Below, piece after piece: positions 1 through 8,273 of a stretch of DNA of 64,000 nt (its first letter is position 1; the number at the start of each line of letters is the position of its first letter). The stretch is from Phytohabitans kaempferiae (GTDB taxonomy: Bacteria; Actinomycetota; Actinomycetes; Mycobacteriales; Micromonosporaceae). The notes beneath the pieces are model-generated. The model was not told where the DNA came from. It made no database searches and saw only the letters and a program-made list of their open reading frames with translations. A program made the position numbers and the translations under genes. The DNA is taken from the NCBI RefSeq assembly GCF_042433955.1, contig NZ_JBHLUH010000089.1, positions 62,001 through 126,000 of the forward strand, read 5' to 3'.

Positions 1-514
1 ACGCGTCGCCGGAGCCGTCGTTGAACAGGTTCGGGTAGTCGTACTTGCTGTAGACGGTGCCCGCGCTGCCCGGCCCGCTGCCCGCCGAGCCGGTGCCGGA
101 CATGTGGTTGAGCACCACGTCGACGTAGATCTTGACGCCGGCGTCGCGGCAGCGGTTGACCATGTCGACGAACTCGGCCCGCGTGCCGCGCCGGGTTTGG
201 TCCAGCCGGTACGAGACCGGCTGGTAGTCCTGCCACCAGGGGTAGGTGGCGCCCTCCGCGCTCGGTAGGACGACGTGCTCCTGAGGTGGGGAGACCTGCA
301 CGCCGCCCCAGCCGTTGGGGCCGAGCGTGGTCTCGCACTCGCTGGCGATGGAGCTCCACCGCCACTGGAAAAGGTGCACGATCGACGACCCGTTCGCCAC
401 GGCGGCACGCGCGGCCGGCGCGGTCGCGATCGAGACGGCGACGGCGGCGAGCAGGAGCAACGGGATGGTCGCGACCGCTGCCCAGCTGGTCGCGGCCCTT
501 CTTCGAGGTGTCAC
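1..514 (-). CDS. Secreted alpha-amylase (GH13), 5' part only
   Basis: This is the N-terminal 171 codons of an extracellular endo-acting alpha-amylase that hydrolyses alpha-1,4 bonds in starch; the rest lies beyond position 1. The GTG start at 512-514 has a GGGGAG ribosome site about six bases upstream. Residues 1-38 form a signal peptide: basic MTPRRRAA, a hydrophobic core, then an Ala-rich cleavage site. After it come the Streptomyces-type amylase motifs IVHLFQWRWSSIASEC and GWGGVQVSPPQEH, and GH13 conserved region I, DVVLNHM. It is divergent from the maltose importer genes, with which it shares operator-like repeats, so co-induction by maltodextrins is expected. The family call is firm; only the catalytic centre is unseen. 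Confidence 0.93.
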   Translation of the reverse strand, partial: MTPRRRAATSWAAVATIPLLLLAAVAVSIATAPAARAAVANGSSIVHLFQWRWSSIASECETTLGPNGWGGVQVSPPQEHVVLPSAEGATYPWWQDYQPVSYRLDQTRRGTRAEFVDMVNRCRDAGVKIYVDVVLNHMSGTGSAGSGPGSAGTVYSKYDYPNLFNDGSGDA

Positions 515-562
515 TGCACACTCCCCGGGATGGGATCGGTTGGCGGTGCCCCGCTCCGGAAT

Positions 563-586
563 CTCTTGCGATCCTTGCAAGAAGTT
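563..586. promoter_or_regulatory. MalR-type operator repeats, amylase side
   Basis: TTGC occurs at 565 and 575, ten bases apart, inside CTCTTGCGAT-CCTTGCAAGAAG. The twelve bases TTGCAAGAAGTT at 575-586 recur exactly at 808-819 before the binding-protein gene. In streptomycetes, CTTGCAG-type direct repeats before amylase and malE genes are the sites of the LacI-family repressor MalR. Binding here is inferred from that parallel. Confidence 0.6.
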
Positions 587-654
587 CCGCACACTGTCGC
601 AACAAGGTAGCAACATAGATGGCCGTTTGTGAACCTCTGGTTTCGGGAGGCTCC

Positions 655-792
655 ATGCGAAGGCGCACCGAAATCCGCTGCTGGATCGCCGCCGGCCTCG
701 TCGCCGGCCTGGCGGTCGGCCTGACCCCGCCCCGACCGCCGCGCAACCCGGCGCCGGGACGGGTCGGCGGCCCCGGCCAGTACCTGCGATGA
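655..792 (+). CDS. Small membrane or exported peptide, 45 aa, unknown
   Basis: The ATG at 655 follows GGGAGG by four bases, a good ribosome site. The 45-residue product starts with a basic segment (MRRRTEIR), continues with one hydrophobic stretch of about 16 residues (WIAAGLVAGLAVGL) and ends in a Pro/Gly/Arg-rich tail. It could be a one-span membrane peptide or a short exported peptide. It fills the gap between the divergent amylase and the maltose-importer operon and ends just before the operator of the latter. I recognise no family. Codon bias is GC3-rich as in real genes here, but the ORF is short and could be chance. Confidence 0.45.
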   Translation: MRRRTEIRCWIAAGLVAGLAVGLTPPRPPRNPAPGRVGGPGQYLR

Positions 793-798
793 AAGGTC

Positions 799-827
799 TT
801 CCAATCATTGCAAGAAGTTGCTAGCGT
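799..827 (+). promoter_or_regulatory. Promoter and MalR-type operator of the maltose importer operon
   Basis: A possible -35 TTCCAA (799-804) is followed after 17 bases by TAGCGT (822-827). The spacer holds TTGCAAGAAGTT (808-819), an exact copy of the amylase-side element, and TTGC is repeated ten bases apart (808 and 818). An operator between -35 and -10 would let a repressor block polymerase. The start codon lies about 45 bases downstream. Confidence 0.5.
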
Positions 828-871
828 GCTCCCGCGACAACCCCCACGCGCAACTGAATAGGAGTTCCCCG

Positions 872-2125
872 ATGCGCATCCGAACCGCGGGTGCGGTCGC
901 CGCCGCCTTGGCTCTGTCGTTCGCCACCACCGCGTGTGGTGGCGGCGACGAGCCCGCCGCGACCGACTCGCCCGCCGCGAAGGCCGCCGGTGGCCGCTTG
1001 GTGATCTGGGCAGACACCAAGCGCACCGCCGCCCTCAAGCCGTTCGCCGACCGCTTCGGCCAGGAGAACGGCGTCACCGTCGAGGTGCAGGAGATCGCCG
1101 ACGAGCAGCAGACCACGTTCGTGACCGCGTCGCAGCAGGGCAGCGGGCCGGACGTGATGGTCGGCGCGCACGACTGGATCGGCAACCTGGTGCAGAACGG
1201 CGCCATCGACCCGGTGCAGCTCTCCGCCGAGCAGAAGGCCGGCTTCGCCGAGATCGCCCTCAAGGCGGTGACCTTAAACGGTCAGGTGTACGGCGTGCCG
1301 TACGCGATGGAGAACATCGCCCTGATCCGCAACACCGACCTCGCCCCGCAGGCACCGTCCACAGTGGAGGACCTGGTGGCGACCGGCAAGCGGCTCATGG
1401 CGGAGAAGAAGGCGAGCGAGATCCTCTGCCTCCAGGTGGGGCAGAACGGCGACGCCTACCACCTGTACCCGCTCTACACCTCGGCCGGCGGCTACCTCTT
1501 CGGCACCGGCGCCAACGGCGACTACGACCCCAAGGACCTGGGCGTCGGCAAGCCCGCCTCGGTGGCCGCGTTCGACAAGATCCGGGCACTGGGCGAGAAA
1601 GGTGAGGGCGCCCTCAAGCGCTCGATCGGCGGCGAGAACTCGATCGCCACCTTCACCGCCGGCAAGTGCGCGTTCCTGGTCTCCGGCCCCTGGGCGATCA
1701 CCGACGTGAAGAAGGCCGGCCTGCGGTACGACATCTCGCCGGTCCCCGCCTTCACCGGGGGCAAGCCGGCCACGCCGTTCGTCGGCGTGCAGGCGTTCTA
1801 CGCGGCGGCGAAGGGGAAGAACAAGGCGCTCGCCCAGGAGTTCGTCGCCAATTACCTGACGGTGCCGGACCTGGCCGTCGCGCTCTACCGGGCCGAGCCC
1901 CGGCCGCCCGCGCTCACCGCCGCCTTCGACCAGGTGAGGGCGGAAGATGAGGACCTCGTCAAGTTTCAGGAGGCGGGGCGGAACGGCGTCGTGCTGCCGG
2001 CGATCCCGGAGATGGCCGCGATCTGGGACCCGTTCGGCAAGGCCGAGGCGGCGATCATCGGAGGCGCCGACGTCGCCACCACGGTCGACGCCGCCGCCAG
2101 GACGATCTCCGGGCAGATCAGGTAG
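872..2125 (+). CDS. malE: Maltose/maltodextrin ABC transporter, substrate-binding lipoprotein
   Basis: This 417-residue extracellular solute-binding protein captures maltodextrins for the two permeases encoded next. The ATG at 872 is chosen because AGGAG lies eight bases upstream and the protein then opens with a lipoprotein signal peptide ending FATTAC, so Cys22 would be lipidated; the frame is open further upstream but without a signal. Family 1 binding-protein features include LVIWADTKRTAALKPFADRF near the N-terminus and the GPDVMVGAHDWIGNLV segment typical of MalE. Its stop codon directly abuts the next ATG, so it is the first gene of a malEFG-GH13 operon. Confidence 0.93.
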   Translation: MRIRTAGAVAAALALSFATTACGGGDEPAATDSPAAKAAGGRLVIWADTKRTAALKPFADRFGQENGVTVEVQEIADEQQTTFVTASQQGSGPDVMVGAHDWIGNLVQNGAIDPVQLSAEQKAGFAEIALKAVTLNGQVYGVPYAMENIALIRNTDLAPQAPSTVEDLVATGKRLMAEKKASEILCLQVGQNGDAYHLYPLYTSAGGYLFGTGANGDYDPKDLGVGKPASVAAFDKIRALGEKGEGALKRSIGGENSIATFTAGKCAFLVSGPWAITDVKKAGLRYDISPVPAFTGGKPATPFVGVQAFYAAAKGKNKALAQEFVANYLTVPDLAVALYRAEPRPPALTAAFDQVRAEDEDLVKFQEAGRNGVVLPAIPEMAAIWDPFGKAEAAIIGGADVATTVDAAARTISGQIR

Positions 2126-3757
2126 ATGGCGACCCAACTGACCAGTGCGGGGCCCGGCGTCCGGGCCCCGCGCGGCGGCCGGCACCGACCCGAGCCGCCA
2201 CACGTCGCACGGGACGCCGCGCCGGTCACGCTCACCGGCCTGGTCGCGAGGGTCGTGCTCCTCGGCCTCGCCGCGGGGATCGCGATCTGGGCCGCGTTTC
2301 CGCTGGTGGAGGCGGGCGCGTGGATCGGCCTGGCGATCCTCGCCGGCACCACCGCCGGGATCTTCTACCTCTACCTGGGCCGCCGCCACGTCCCGGCCAA
2401 GTACCTCGTGCCCGGCACGCTCCTGCTCATCGCGTTCCAGGTCTTCCCGGTCCTCTACACGGCGAGCACCGCCTTCACCAACTTCGGCGACGGGCACCGG
2501 GGGAGCAAGGAGGAGGCCGTCGTCGCGATCCAGACCGCGTCGGTGACCCAGGTGCCCGGCTCCACCGAGTACGCCCTCGCGGTCGCCACCACCGGCGACC
2601 CGGCCACCGGGCCGCTGGTCTTCCTCGTCACCGACCCGGCCACCGGGGCGGTCTCCGCCGGCGACGGCACCGGGCTGCGCGCGCTGACGGAAACTGAGGT
2701 GACCGTCAACTCCGCCGGCAAGGTGACCGCCGCCGCGGGCTACACCGTGCTCGACGCCGGGCAGGCCAGCGCCCGCAGCGCGGAGATCACCGCGTTCGCG
2801 GTGCCGACACCCGGGGGCGCGATCCGCTCGTCCGGGCTGTCCCGCGCCTTCGAGGGCAAGGCATCCCGGGAGTACGTGGCGAGCTGCGACTGCGTCCGCG
2901 ACACCGGCACCGGCCGGATCTGGACCGCCGACCCGGACGCCGGGGCCTTCGTCGCCGCCGATGGGGAGCGGCTGGCGCAGGGCTGGAAGGTCGGCGTGGG
3001 GCTGAGCAACTTCGGCCGCGTGCTGACCGACGCCTCGGTCTCCGGCCCGTTCCTGCGCACCCTGGCGTGGAACGTCTCCTTCGCCGTCGGCTCGGTCGCG
3101 GTCACCTTCGCGCTCGGCCTGCTCTGCGCGCTCGCGCTGCACACGCCCCGGATGCGCGGCCGCCAGCTCTACCGCGTGCTGCTGATCCTGCCGTACGCGA
3201 TGCCGTCGTTCGCGATGCTGCTGGTCTGGCGGGACCTCTTCAACACCGACTTCGGGCTGGTCAACCGGCTCCTCGGGCTGGAGGTGGACTGGCTCGGCGG
3301 GGTCTGGTCGGCCCGGCTCGCGGTGATCCTCGTGCAGCTCTGGCTCGGCTTCCCGTACATGTTCCTCGTCGCCACCGGCGCGCTCCAGGCGATACCGAAG
3401 GAGCTGACCGAGGCGTCCAAGGTGGACGGGGCCGCGCCCTGGCAGTCGTTCCGCCAGGTGACGCTGCCGCTGCTGATGGTCGCGCTGACACCGTTGCTGA
3501 TCTCGTCGTTCGCGTTCAACTTCAACAACTTCAACGCGGTACACCTCACCACCGAGGGCGGCCCCTTCCCGGCTGACAACCCCACCGCGGGGGCGACCGA
3601 CCTGCTGATCACGTACACGTTCCGGCTCGCCTTCGGCGCCGCCGGTGCGCAGTACGGGTTCGCGGCCGCCATCTCGGTCTTCATCTTCGCGATCGTCGCG
3701 CTCCTGTCGGCGGCCAGTTTCCGGCGGACACGGCGGCAGGAGGAGCTGTACACATGA
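2126..3757 (+). CDS. malF: Maltose ABC transporter permease, MalF type
   Basis: This 543-residue inner-membrane permease starts with the base right after the malE stop. Hydrophobic segments near residues 30-110 are followed by a long hydrophilic domain (about residues 110-290), as in the MalF P2 loop that docks the binding protein, and then by the permease core. The EAA loop, which contacts the ATPase, is visible as EASKVDGAAPWQSFRQVTLP near residue 430. The operon has no ATPase gene, so a shared MsiK-like ATPase is expected. The stop overlaps the next start by four bases (ATGA). Confidence 0.92.
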   Translation: MATQLTSAGPGVRAPRGGRHRPEPPHVARDAAPVTLTGLVARVVLLGLAAGIAIWAAFPLVEAGAWIGLAILAGTTAGIFYLYLGRRHVPAKYLVPGTLLLIAFQVFPVLYTASTAFTNFGDGHRGSKEEAVVAIQTASVTQVPGSTEYALAVATTGDPATGPLVFLVTDPATGAVSAGDGTGLRALTETEVTVNSAGKVTAAAGYTVLDAGQASARSAEITAFAVPTPGGAIRSSGLSRAFEGKASREYVASCDCVRDTGTGRIWTADPDAGAFVAADGERLAQGWKVGVGLSNFGRVLTDASVSGPFLRTLAWNVSFAVGSVAVTFALGLLCALALHTPRMRGRQLYRVLLILPYAMPSFAMLLVWRDLFNTDFGLVNRLLGLEVDWLGGVWSARLAVILVQLWLGFPYMFLVATGALQAIPKELTEASKVDGAAPWQSFRQVTLPLLMVALTPLLISSFAFNFNNFNAVHLTTEGGPFPADNPTAGATDLLITYTFRLAFGAAGAQYGFAAAISVFIFAIVALLSAASFRRTRRQEELYT

Positions 3758-4587
3758 GAACCCTTCCGCTCCGGCACGCGGTCGCCGCCGGCGCCGTGGC
3801 CTTCGCGCTCTTCCCGATCGTCTTCGTGCTGTCGGCGGCCCTCAACCCGCGCGGCACGCTCTCCACGACCGAGCTGCTGCCGACCGGGGTCTCCGCCGAG
3901 AACTTCACCCGGCTGCTGTCGGAGACCTCGTTCGCGAGCTGGTTCGCCAACACGATGCTGATCGCCGGGCTCTCCTCGGCCGCGGCGGTCTTCCTCGGCG
4001 CGCTGGCCGCGTACGCCTTCAGCCGCATGCGTTTCCGTGGCCGCCGCGCCGGGCTGCTCGCGCTGCTGCTGATCCAGATGTTCCCGCAGTTTCTGGCGAT
4101 CGTGACCATCTTCCTGATGTTCAGCACCGTCACCGAACTGTGGCCGGCGGTCGGCTTCAACACTCCGTGGGGCCTCGTGCTGCTCTACCTCGGCGGCGCG
4201 CTCGGCGTAAACACCTGGCTGATGAAGGGCTTCCTGGACACGCTCCCGCGCGAGCTCGACGAGTCCGCCACCATCGACGGCGCCAGCCACGCCCAGGTCT
4301 TCTTCCAGATCATGCTGCCGCTCGTGGCGCCGATCCTGGCGGTCACCGGGCTGCTCGTCTTCATTGCCACCGTCAACGAGTTCCTCATCGCCAACGTGTT
4401 CCTCACCGACACCGGCTCCAAGACGCTCGCGGTCGGCATGTACGGCCTCATCGCCGGCGAGCGGAACAACAACTTCGGCGTCTTCTGCGCCGGCACGCTG
4501 CTCACCGCCGTACCGACCGTGCTCGTCTTCCAATTCCTCCAGCGCTACATCGTCTCGGGCCTGACCACCGGAGCAGTGAAGGGATAG
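3754..4587 (+). CDS. malG: Maltose ABC transporter permease, MalG type
   Basis: This 277-residue partner permease completes the membrane channel. It has about six membrane spans, the first near residues 5-27 (a basic start followed by VAAGAVAFALFPIVFVLSAA). The EAA loop reads ELDESATIDGASHAQVFFQI near residue 165. The ATG overlaps the malF stop by four bases, so translation is coupled. The protein ends ...SGLTTGAVKG, the usual MalG-type C-terminus. The next gene begins five bases later. Confidence 0.92.
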   Translation: MRTLPLRHAVAAGAVAFALFPIVFVLSAALNPRGTLSTTELLPTGVSAENFTRLLSETSFASWFANTMLIAGLSSAAAVFLGALAAYAFSRMRFRGRRAGLLALLLIQMFPQFLAIVTIFLMFSTVTELWPAVGFNTPWGLVLLYLGGALGVNTWLMKGFLDTLPRELDESATIDGASHAQVFFQIMLPLVAPILAVTGLLVFIATVNEFLIANVFLTDTGSKTLAVGMYGLIAGERNNNFGVFCAGTLLTAVPTVLVFQFLQRYIVSGLTTGAVKG

Positions 4588-4591
4588 CCAC

Positions 4592-6343
4592 GTGCCACAC
4601 CACGACGGGACCATGGTGTCCAACCAGACCCCGGCCCTCGGCGAGACCGTGTCGGTGTTCCTGCGGACACCGGCCGGCGCGCCGGCGCGGCGGGTCCACG
4701 TGCGGTCCACACCGGACGGTGAGCCGCACTTCGCGGAGGCGGCGGTAGACCGGTCCACATCGGAGGCGACCTGGTGGCGCGCCGACGTGGTGGTCCGCAA
4801 CCCGGTGACCAACTACCGCTTCCTCGTCGACGACCGGTGGCTCAACGGGCTCGGGCTCGCCGGCCACGACGTGCCGGACGACCTGGACTTCCGGCTCGTC
4901 GCGTACGACCCGCCGCCGGCCTGGTCCCGCGATGCCGTGGTGTACCAGATCTTCCCGGACCGCTTCGCCCGCTCCGGCGCGCCCCTGCCGGCGACCCCGG
5001 ACTGGGCGGCGGCCTGTGACTGGGACACGCCGGTCGACACCGGGGCGGCGCTCGTGCAGCGGCAGTTCTACGGTGGCGACCTGGACGGCGTCGCCCAGCG
5101 CCTCGACCACCTGGAACGGCTCGGCGTCAACACCGTCTACCTGACGCCCATCTTCCCGGCCCGCTCCAACCACCGGTACGACAGCGCCGCCTTCGACCGG
5201 ATCGACCCGCTGCTCGGCGGCGACGCGGCGCTGGCCCGGCTGGCCGACGCCGTACACGCCCGGGGCTGGCGACTGATCGGCGACATCACCACCAACCACA
5301 CCGGGGACGCGCATCCCTGGTTCACCGCCGCCGTGTCCGATGTGGACGCGCCCGAGCGGGAGATGTACTACTTCGACAGCGCCGGCGACTACGAGTCGTG
5401 GAACGGCGTGAAGACGCTGCCGAAGCTCAACTGGGCCTCGCCGCTCGTGCGCGGGCGGGTCGCCGCGGCCGTCCGGCACTGGTTGCGACCGCCGTACGGC
5501 CTGGACGGCTGGCGCGTCGACGTGGCCAACATGACCGGCCGGTGCGGCGCCGACGCGTACACGCACGAGGTCGCCGCGCTCCTGCGGGCGGCCGCCGGCG
5601 ACGCGCTGTTCGTCGCCGAGCACGCCCACGACCACACCGGCGACCTGGACCGGGGCGGCTGGCAGGGGACGATGAACTACGCCGGCTTCCTGCGTCCACT
5701 CTGGAGCTGGCTGCGCGCCGACGACCTCGACCTGCCGCTCTTCCTCGGCGTGCCGGGCGGCGTGCCCCGGAGGGACGGCACCGCGGCGCTAACCACCATG
5801 CGCGCCTTCGCCGCCCGCGTCTCCTGGCGCGCGCTCACCCACTCCTGGCAGCTGCTCGGCTCGCACGACACCGCCCGGATCCGCACGGTCGTCGGCGACC
5901 CGCACCGCCAGGAGGTCGCCGCCGGCCTGCTGATGACGATGCCCGGCACGCCCATGGTCTTCGCCGGCGACGAGATCGGGCTGCGCGGTGTGGACGGGGA
6001 GGACTCCCGCACGCCGATGCCGTGGCACCGCACGGGGGAGTGGGACCACGCGACCTTCGACCGGTACCGGGCGCTGATCGCGCTCCGCCGGGAGGTGCCC
6101 GCGCTGCGCCACGGCGGCCTGCGCTGGGTCCACGCGGATGCCGACACGCTCGCGTTCGTCCGGGAGACCGAGGTGGAGAGCGTGCTGGTGCTCGCCCGCC
6201 GGGCCTCCGGCACGCCGGTGCGGCTCACCGGCGTGGCGGGCGGCACCAACGTCTACGGCGGCGCGCCCGACCTGCGCCCGGACCCCGCCGGCGCGGTGAC
6301 CCTGCCGGCGGACGGCCCGAGCTTCCAGGTCTGGCGCGCCTGA
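4592..6343 (+). CDS. Cytoplasmic GH13 glucosidase, cyclomaltodextrinase/neopullulanase or alpha-glucosidase type
   Basis: The 583-residue enzyme lacks a signal peptide and sits last in the maltose operon, so it should degrade imported maltodextrins. An N-terminal beta-sandwich of about 110 residues, as in neopullulanases, precedes VVYQIFPDRFARSG. GH13 regions are complete: DITTNH (I, about residue 230), WRVDVAN with the nucleophile Asp near 309 (II), VAEHAHD with the acid/base Glu near 341 (III) and GSHDT near 425 (IV). The GTG at 4592 has GAAGGG about eight bases upstream; the ATG at 4613 is an alternative start. Exact product specificity cannot be read from sequence. Confidence 0.9.
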   Translation: MPHHDGTMVSNQTPALGETVSVFLRTPAGAPARRVHVRSTPDGEPHFAEAAVDRSTSEATWWRADVVVRNPVTNYRFLVDDRWLNGLGLAGHDVPDDLDFRLVAYDPPPAWSRDAVVYQIFPDRFARSGAPLPATPDWAAACDWDTPVDTGAALVQRQFYGGDLDGVAQRLDHLERLGVNTVYLTPIFPARSNHRYDSAAFDRIDPLLGGDAALARLADAVHARGWRLIGDITTNHTGDAHPWFTAAVSDVDAPEREMYYFDSAGDYESWNGVKTLPKLNWASPLVRGRVAAAVRHWLRPPYGLDGWRVDVANMTGRCGADAYTHEVAALLRAAAGDALFVAEHAHDHTGDLDRGGWQGTMNYAGFLRPLWSWLRADDLDLPLFLGVPGGVPRRDGTAALTTMRAFAARVSWRALTHSWQLLGSHDTARIRTVVGDPHRQEVAAGLLMTMPGTPMVFAGDEIGLRGVDGEDSRTPMPWHRTGEWDHATFDRYRALIALRREVPALRHGGLRWVHADADTLAFVRETEVESVLVLARRASGTPVRLTGVAGGTNVYGGAPDLRPDPAGAVTLPADGPSFQVWRA

Positions 6344-6645
6344 AGCCCTTGTTCCAGGACGGATTTGGGCTACCGCGATGATGTCCGCCGCGGTCCAGAC
6401 CGCCGCGCGGGGTCCCCGGGGAGACGTGGAGCGCGGCGGAGCGTCTTCTTGGGCTGCTTTCCCGCGGCCTCACCCTCCGCGCTCTGGCCCGCTCCCGGAA
6501 GGGCGGGGTCGGGCTCACCGACCGCGTCGCTCCGCCTCCCCACGCGGGCCGCTTCCTACGGGAAGCCGAACTCCTGATCCTGAGCCGGCAGTCAGCGTCC
6601 GCCGCCGGCGCGGGACCGCCATGGGAGCGACGGCGCCGGCTTCGC
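6344..6645. other. Intergenic stretch, no feature recognised
   Basis: About 300 bases separate the convergent GH13 and App1-family genes. It is GC-rich with no convincing ORF, hairpin with a U-tract, or repeat. Transcripts from both sides probably end here. Confidence 0.4.
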
Positions 6646-7698
6646 TCAGTCGAGTACGCCGGACACAGAGAGCATGCTCCACAGGCCGGCGCCGTCCGGT
6701 GCCGATACCCAGCGGTTGCCGGCCTGGTCCGAGGCGGTGGGCGGGCGTTCCGCGGCGGACGGGAGGTGACCGGCCAGCACCGTCTGTGTGGGGGAGAGCG
6801 TGCGGATCGCGACGGCGGCGACGTGGTCGGGATGGCTCTCCGCGAACGTCCGGTAGATCTCCGGGTCGTGCTGCCCGTCGTCGCCGACCAGCAGCCACTT
6901 CACCCACGGGATCTCCTGCGTGAGCCGCCTCAGCGCGGCCAGCTTGTGCGCCTTCCCGCTGCGGAAGATGCGGTCGCGCTGCGGCCCCCAGTCGGTCAGG
7001 AGCAGCGGGCCCAGCGGGTAGAGGTGCCGGGAGAGGAAGCGGGTCAGCGCGGGCGCCACGTTCCACGCGCCGGTGGAGAGGTAGAAGATCGGCGCGGCGG
7101 GGTGCGCGGTGGTGAGGCGTTCGTAGAGGACGGCCATCCCGGGCACGGCGGCGCGGGCGTGCTCGTCCAGCACGAAGGTGTTCCAGGCGGCGAGCAGCGG
7201 CCGGGGGAGCGCGGTCACCATCACGGTGTCGTCGATGTCGGAGACCACGCCGAAGCGCGCCGCCGGGTCGACGATCCGCACCGGCGCCTCGACCGGCTCA
7301 CCGTCGCCGCTGCTGACGAGCACGTGCCGCCAGCCCGGCTCGAGGTCGGCCTCCAGCACGGTGTCGATGAAGCCGCCCCGGTCGGCCACCAGCTCGTGCC
7401 GCCGCCCGCCCACCTCGACGGCGAACGGCGCGTCCTTGGCCGAGACCGTGGTGAAGCTGCGCCAGCCGCGCACCTTCCCCGGCTTGCGCTGGCGGCGCCG
7501 GTCCGGCCGGCTCACCATGACCCGGCCCATGACCCGGACCCAGCCCGGCGCGCCGTAGCCGGTGTACGGCACCACGGTCGCCGACCAGCCCCGCTTGCGC
7601 AGCCACCCTTCGAGGACCTCGTGCACGGCATCCTCGACCCGTGCCGCGCGGTGTACGGCGGACACGTCGTCGGTGGGCTCGCTGACCTGCTCTGACAC
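6646..7698 (-). CDS. App1-family phosphatase (DUF2183), HAD-type
   Basis: The 350-residue protein carries the HAD-type catalytic motif VVSDIDDTVM near residue 155, as in the catalytic domain of yeast App1 phosphatidate phosphatase (DUF2183, PF09949), followed by FYLSTGAWN and by LLVGDDGQHDPEIY, the conserved C-terminal acidic motif. An N-terminal domain of about 130 residues (YTGYGAPGWVRVMGRVM) is typical of the bacterial members. The GTG at 7698 was chosen because the longer frame adds only a low-complexity Arg/Ala leader; the ribosome site is weak. No signal peptide is seen. The substrate is likely a phospholipid or related phosphoester, inferred from the family. Upstream is a truncated ABC ATPase. 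Confidence 0.85.
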   Translation of the reverse strand: MSEQVSEPTDDVSAVHRAARVEDAVHEVLEGWLRKRGWSATVVPYTGYGAPGWVRVMGRVMVSRPDRRRQRKPGKVRGWRSFTTVSAKDAPFAVEVGGRRHELVADRGGFIDTVLEADLEPGWRHVLVSSGDGEPVEAPVRIVDPAARFGVVSDIDDTVMVTALPRPLLAAWNTFVLDEHARAAVPGMAVLYERLTTAHPAAPIFYLSTGAWNVAPALTRFLSRHLYPLGPLLLTDWGPQRDRIFRSGKAHKLAALRRLTQEIPWVKWLLVGDDGQHDPEIYRTFAESHPDHVAAVAIRTLSPTQTVLAGHLPSAAERPPTASDQAGNRWVSAPDGAGLWSMLSVSGVLD

Positions 7699-7768
7699 GC
7701 CCGTCAGCCTCGCACACCGGCGGGCCGCCCGCACCAGGACACCAGCGCCCGACCGTGGTCCGCCTCGG

Positions 7769-7999
7769 GGCGCCGACCTCGCGCATCGGCACGGGCAGGT
7801 CGGCGTAGCGCCGTCCGCCCACGGTCACGGTGCCCCGCGTGGGCGCGTCCAGCCCGAGGATCATCCGCATGGTGGTGGTCTTGCCGGCACCGTTGGGCCC
7901 GAGGAAGCCGGTCACCCGCCCCGGCGCGACCGTGAAGGTCAGGTCGTCGACCGCCACGCCCCGGCCGAACCGCTTGGTCAACCCGCTCAGTTCGATCAT
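7769..7999 (-). pseudogene. Truncated ABC transporter ATP-binding protein, N-terminal fragment
   Basis: From the ATG at 7997-7999 the frame encodes about 77 residues of a typical ABC exporter ATPase: MIELSGLTKRFGRGVAVDD, then the Walker A motif GPNGAGKTTT, and MRMILGLDAPTRGTVTVGG, ending at VPMREVGA. Family members continue for another 200 residues or more with the signature and Walker B motifs. Here similarity stops, and the frame runs on through the App1 gene in a non-coding phase. Its 3' part appears deleted, with the App1 gene now adjacent. No accompanying permease gene is present. Confidence 0.8.
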
Positions 8000-8208
8000 G
8001 CCGACGATGGTGTCCGGTGGAGATGGCTCGTTCCGGAGAGGTTCTGTGAGTTTTCTGGGAGGCGGCCGGGGCGCCCGGCGCCGCGCGGCCGTTCCACGGG
8101 CGTCGGCGGTTCCCTCCGGGGCGGTCGTTGCCGAGGTGGCCGGTCCTGCGTGGAGAAGACGCGCACGGTGGCGACGAGCCGAATCCACAGGAAAATGTCA
8201 GCGCTGCA

Positions 8209-8250
8209 TTGACAACCGTGATTGTCCATTGGCATGGTGTTAACGTTAAC
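8209..8250 (+). promoter_or_regulatory. Promoter and palindromic LacI-type operator of the arabinanase gene
   Basis: TTGACA (8209-8214) is a consensus -35; after 18 bases a weak -10 (CATGGT, 8233-8238) is possible. Immediately downstream lies the perfect palindrome GTTAACGTTAAC (8239-8250), which would overlap the transcription start. Such AT-centred palindromes are typical of LacI-family sugar repressors in actinomycetes. The ATG is 23 bases further on, with GAAGGG as the ribosome site. Confidence 0.6.
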
Positions 8251-8273
8251 TGGGCAGCGAAGGGCGAAGAATC

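Noticed and set aside
1274..4812. Long minus-strand frames antisense to the maltose operon (1274-3544, 3169-4812)
   Set aside because: They mirror high-GC coding genes on the other strand, are Arg/Glu/His-rich without conserved domains, and the plus-strand products match known families.
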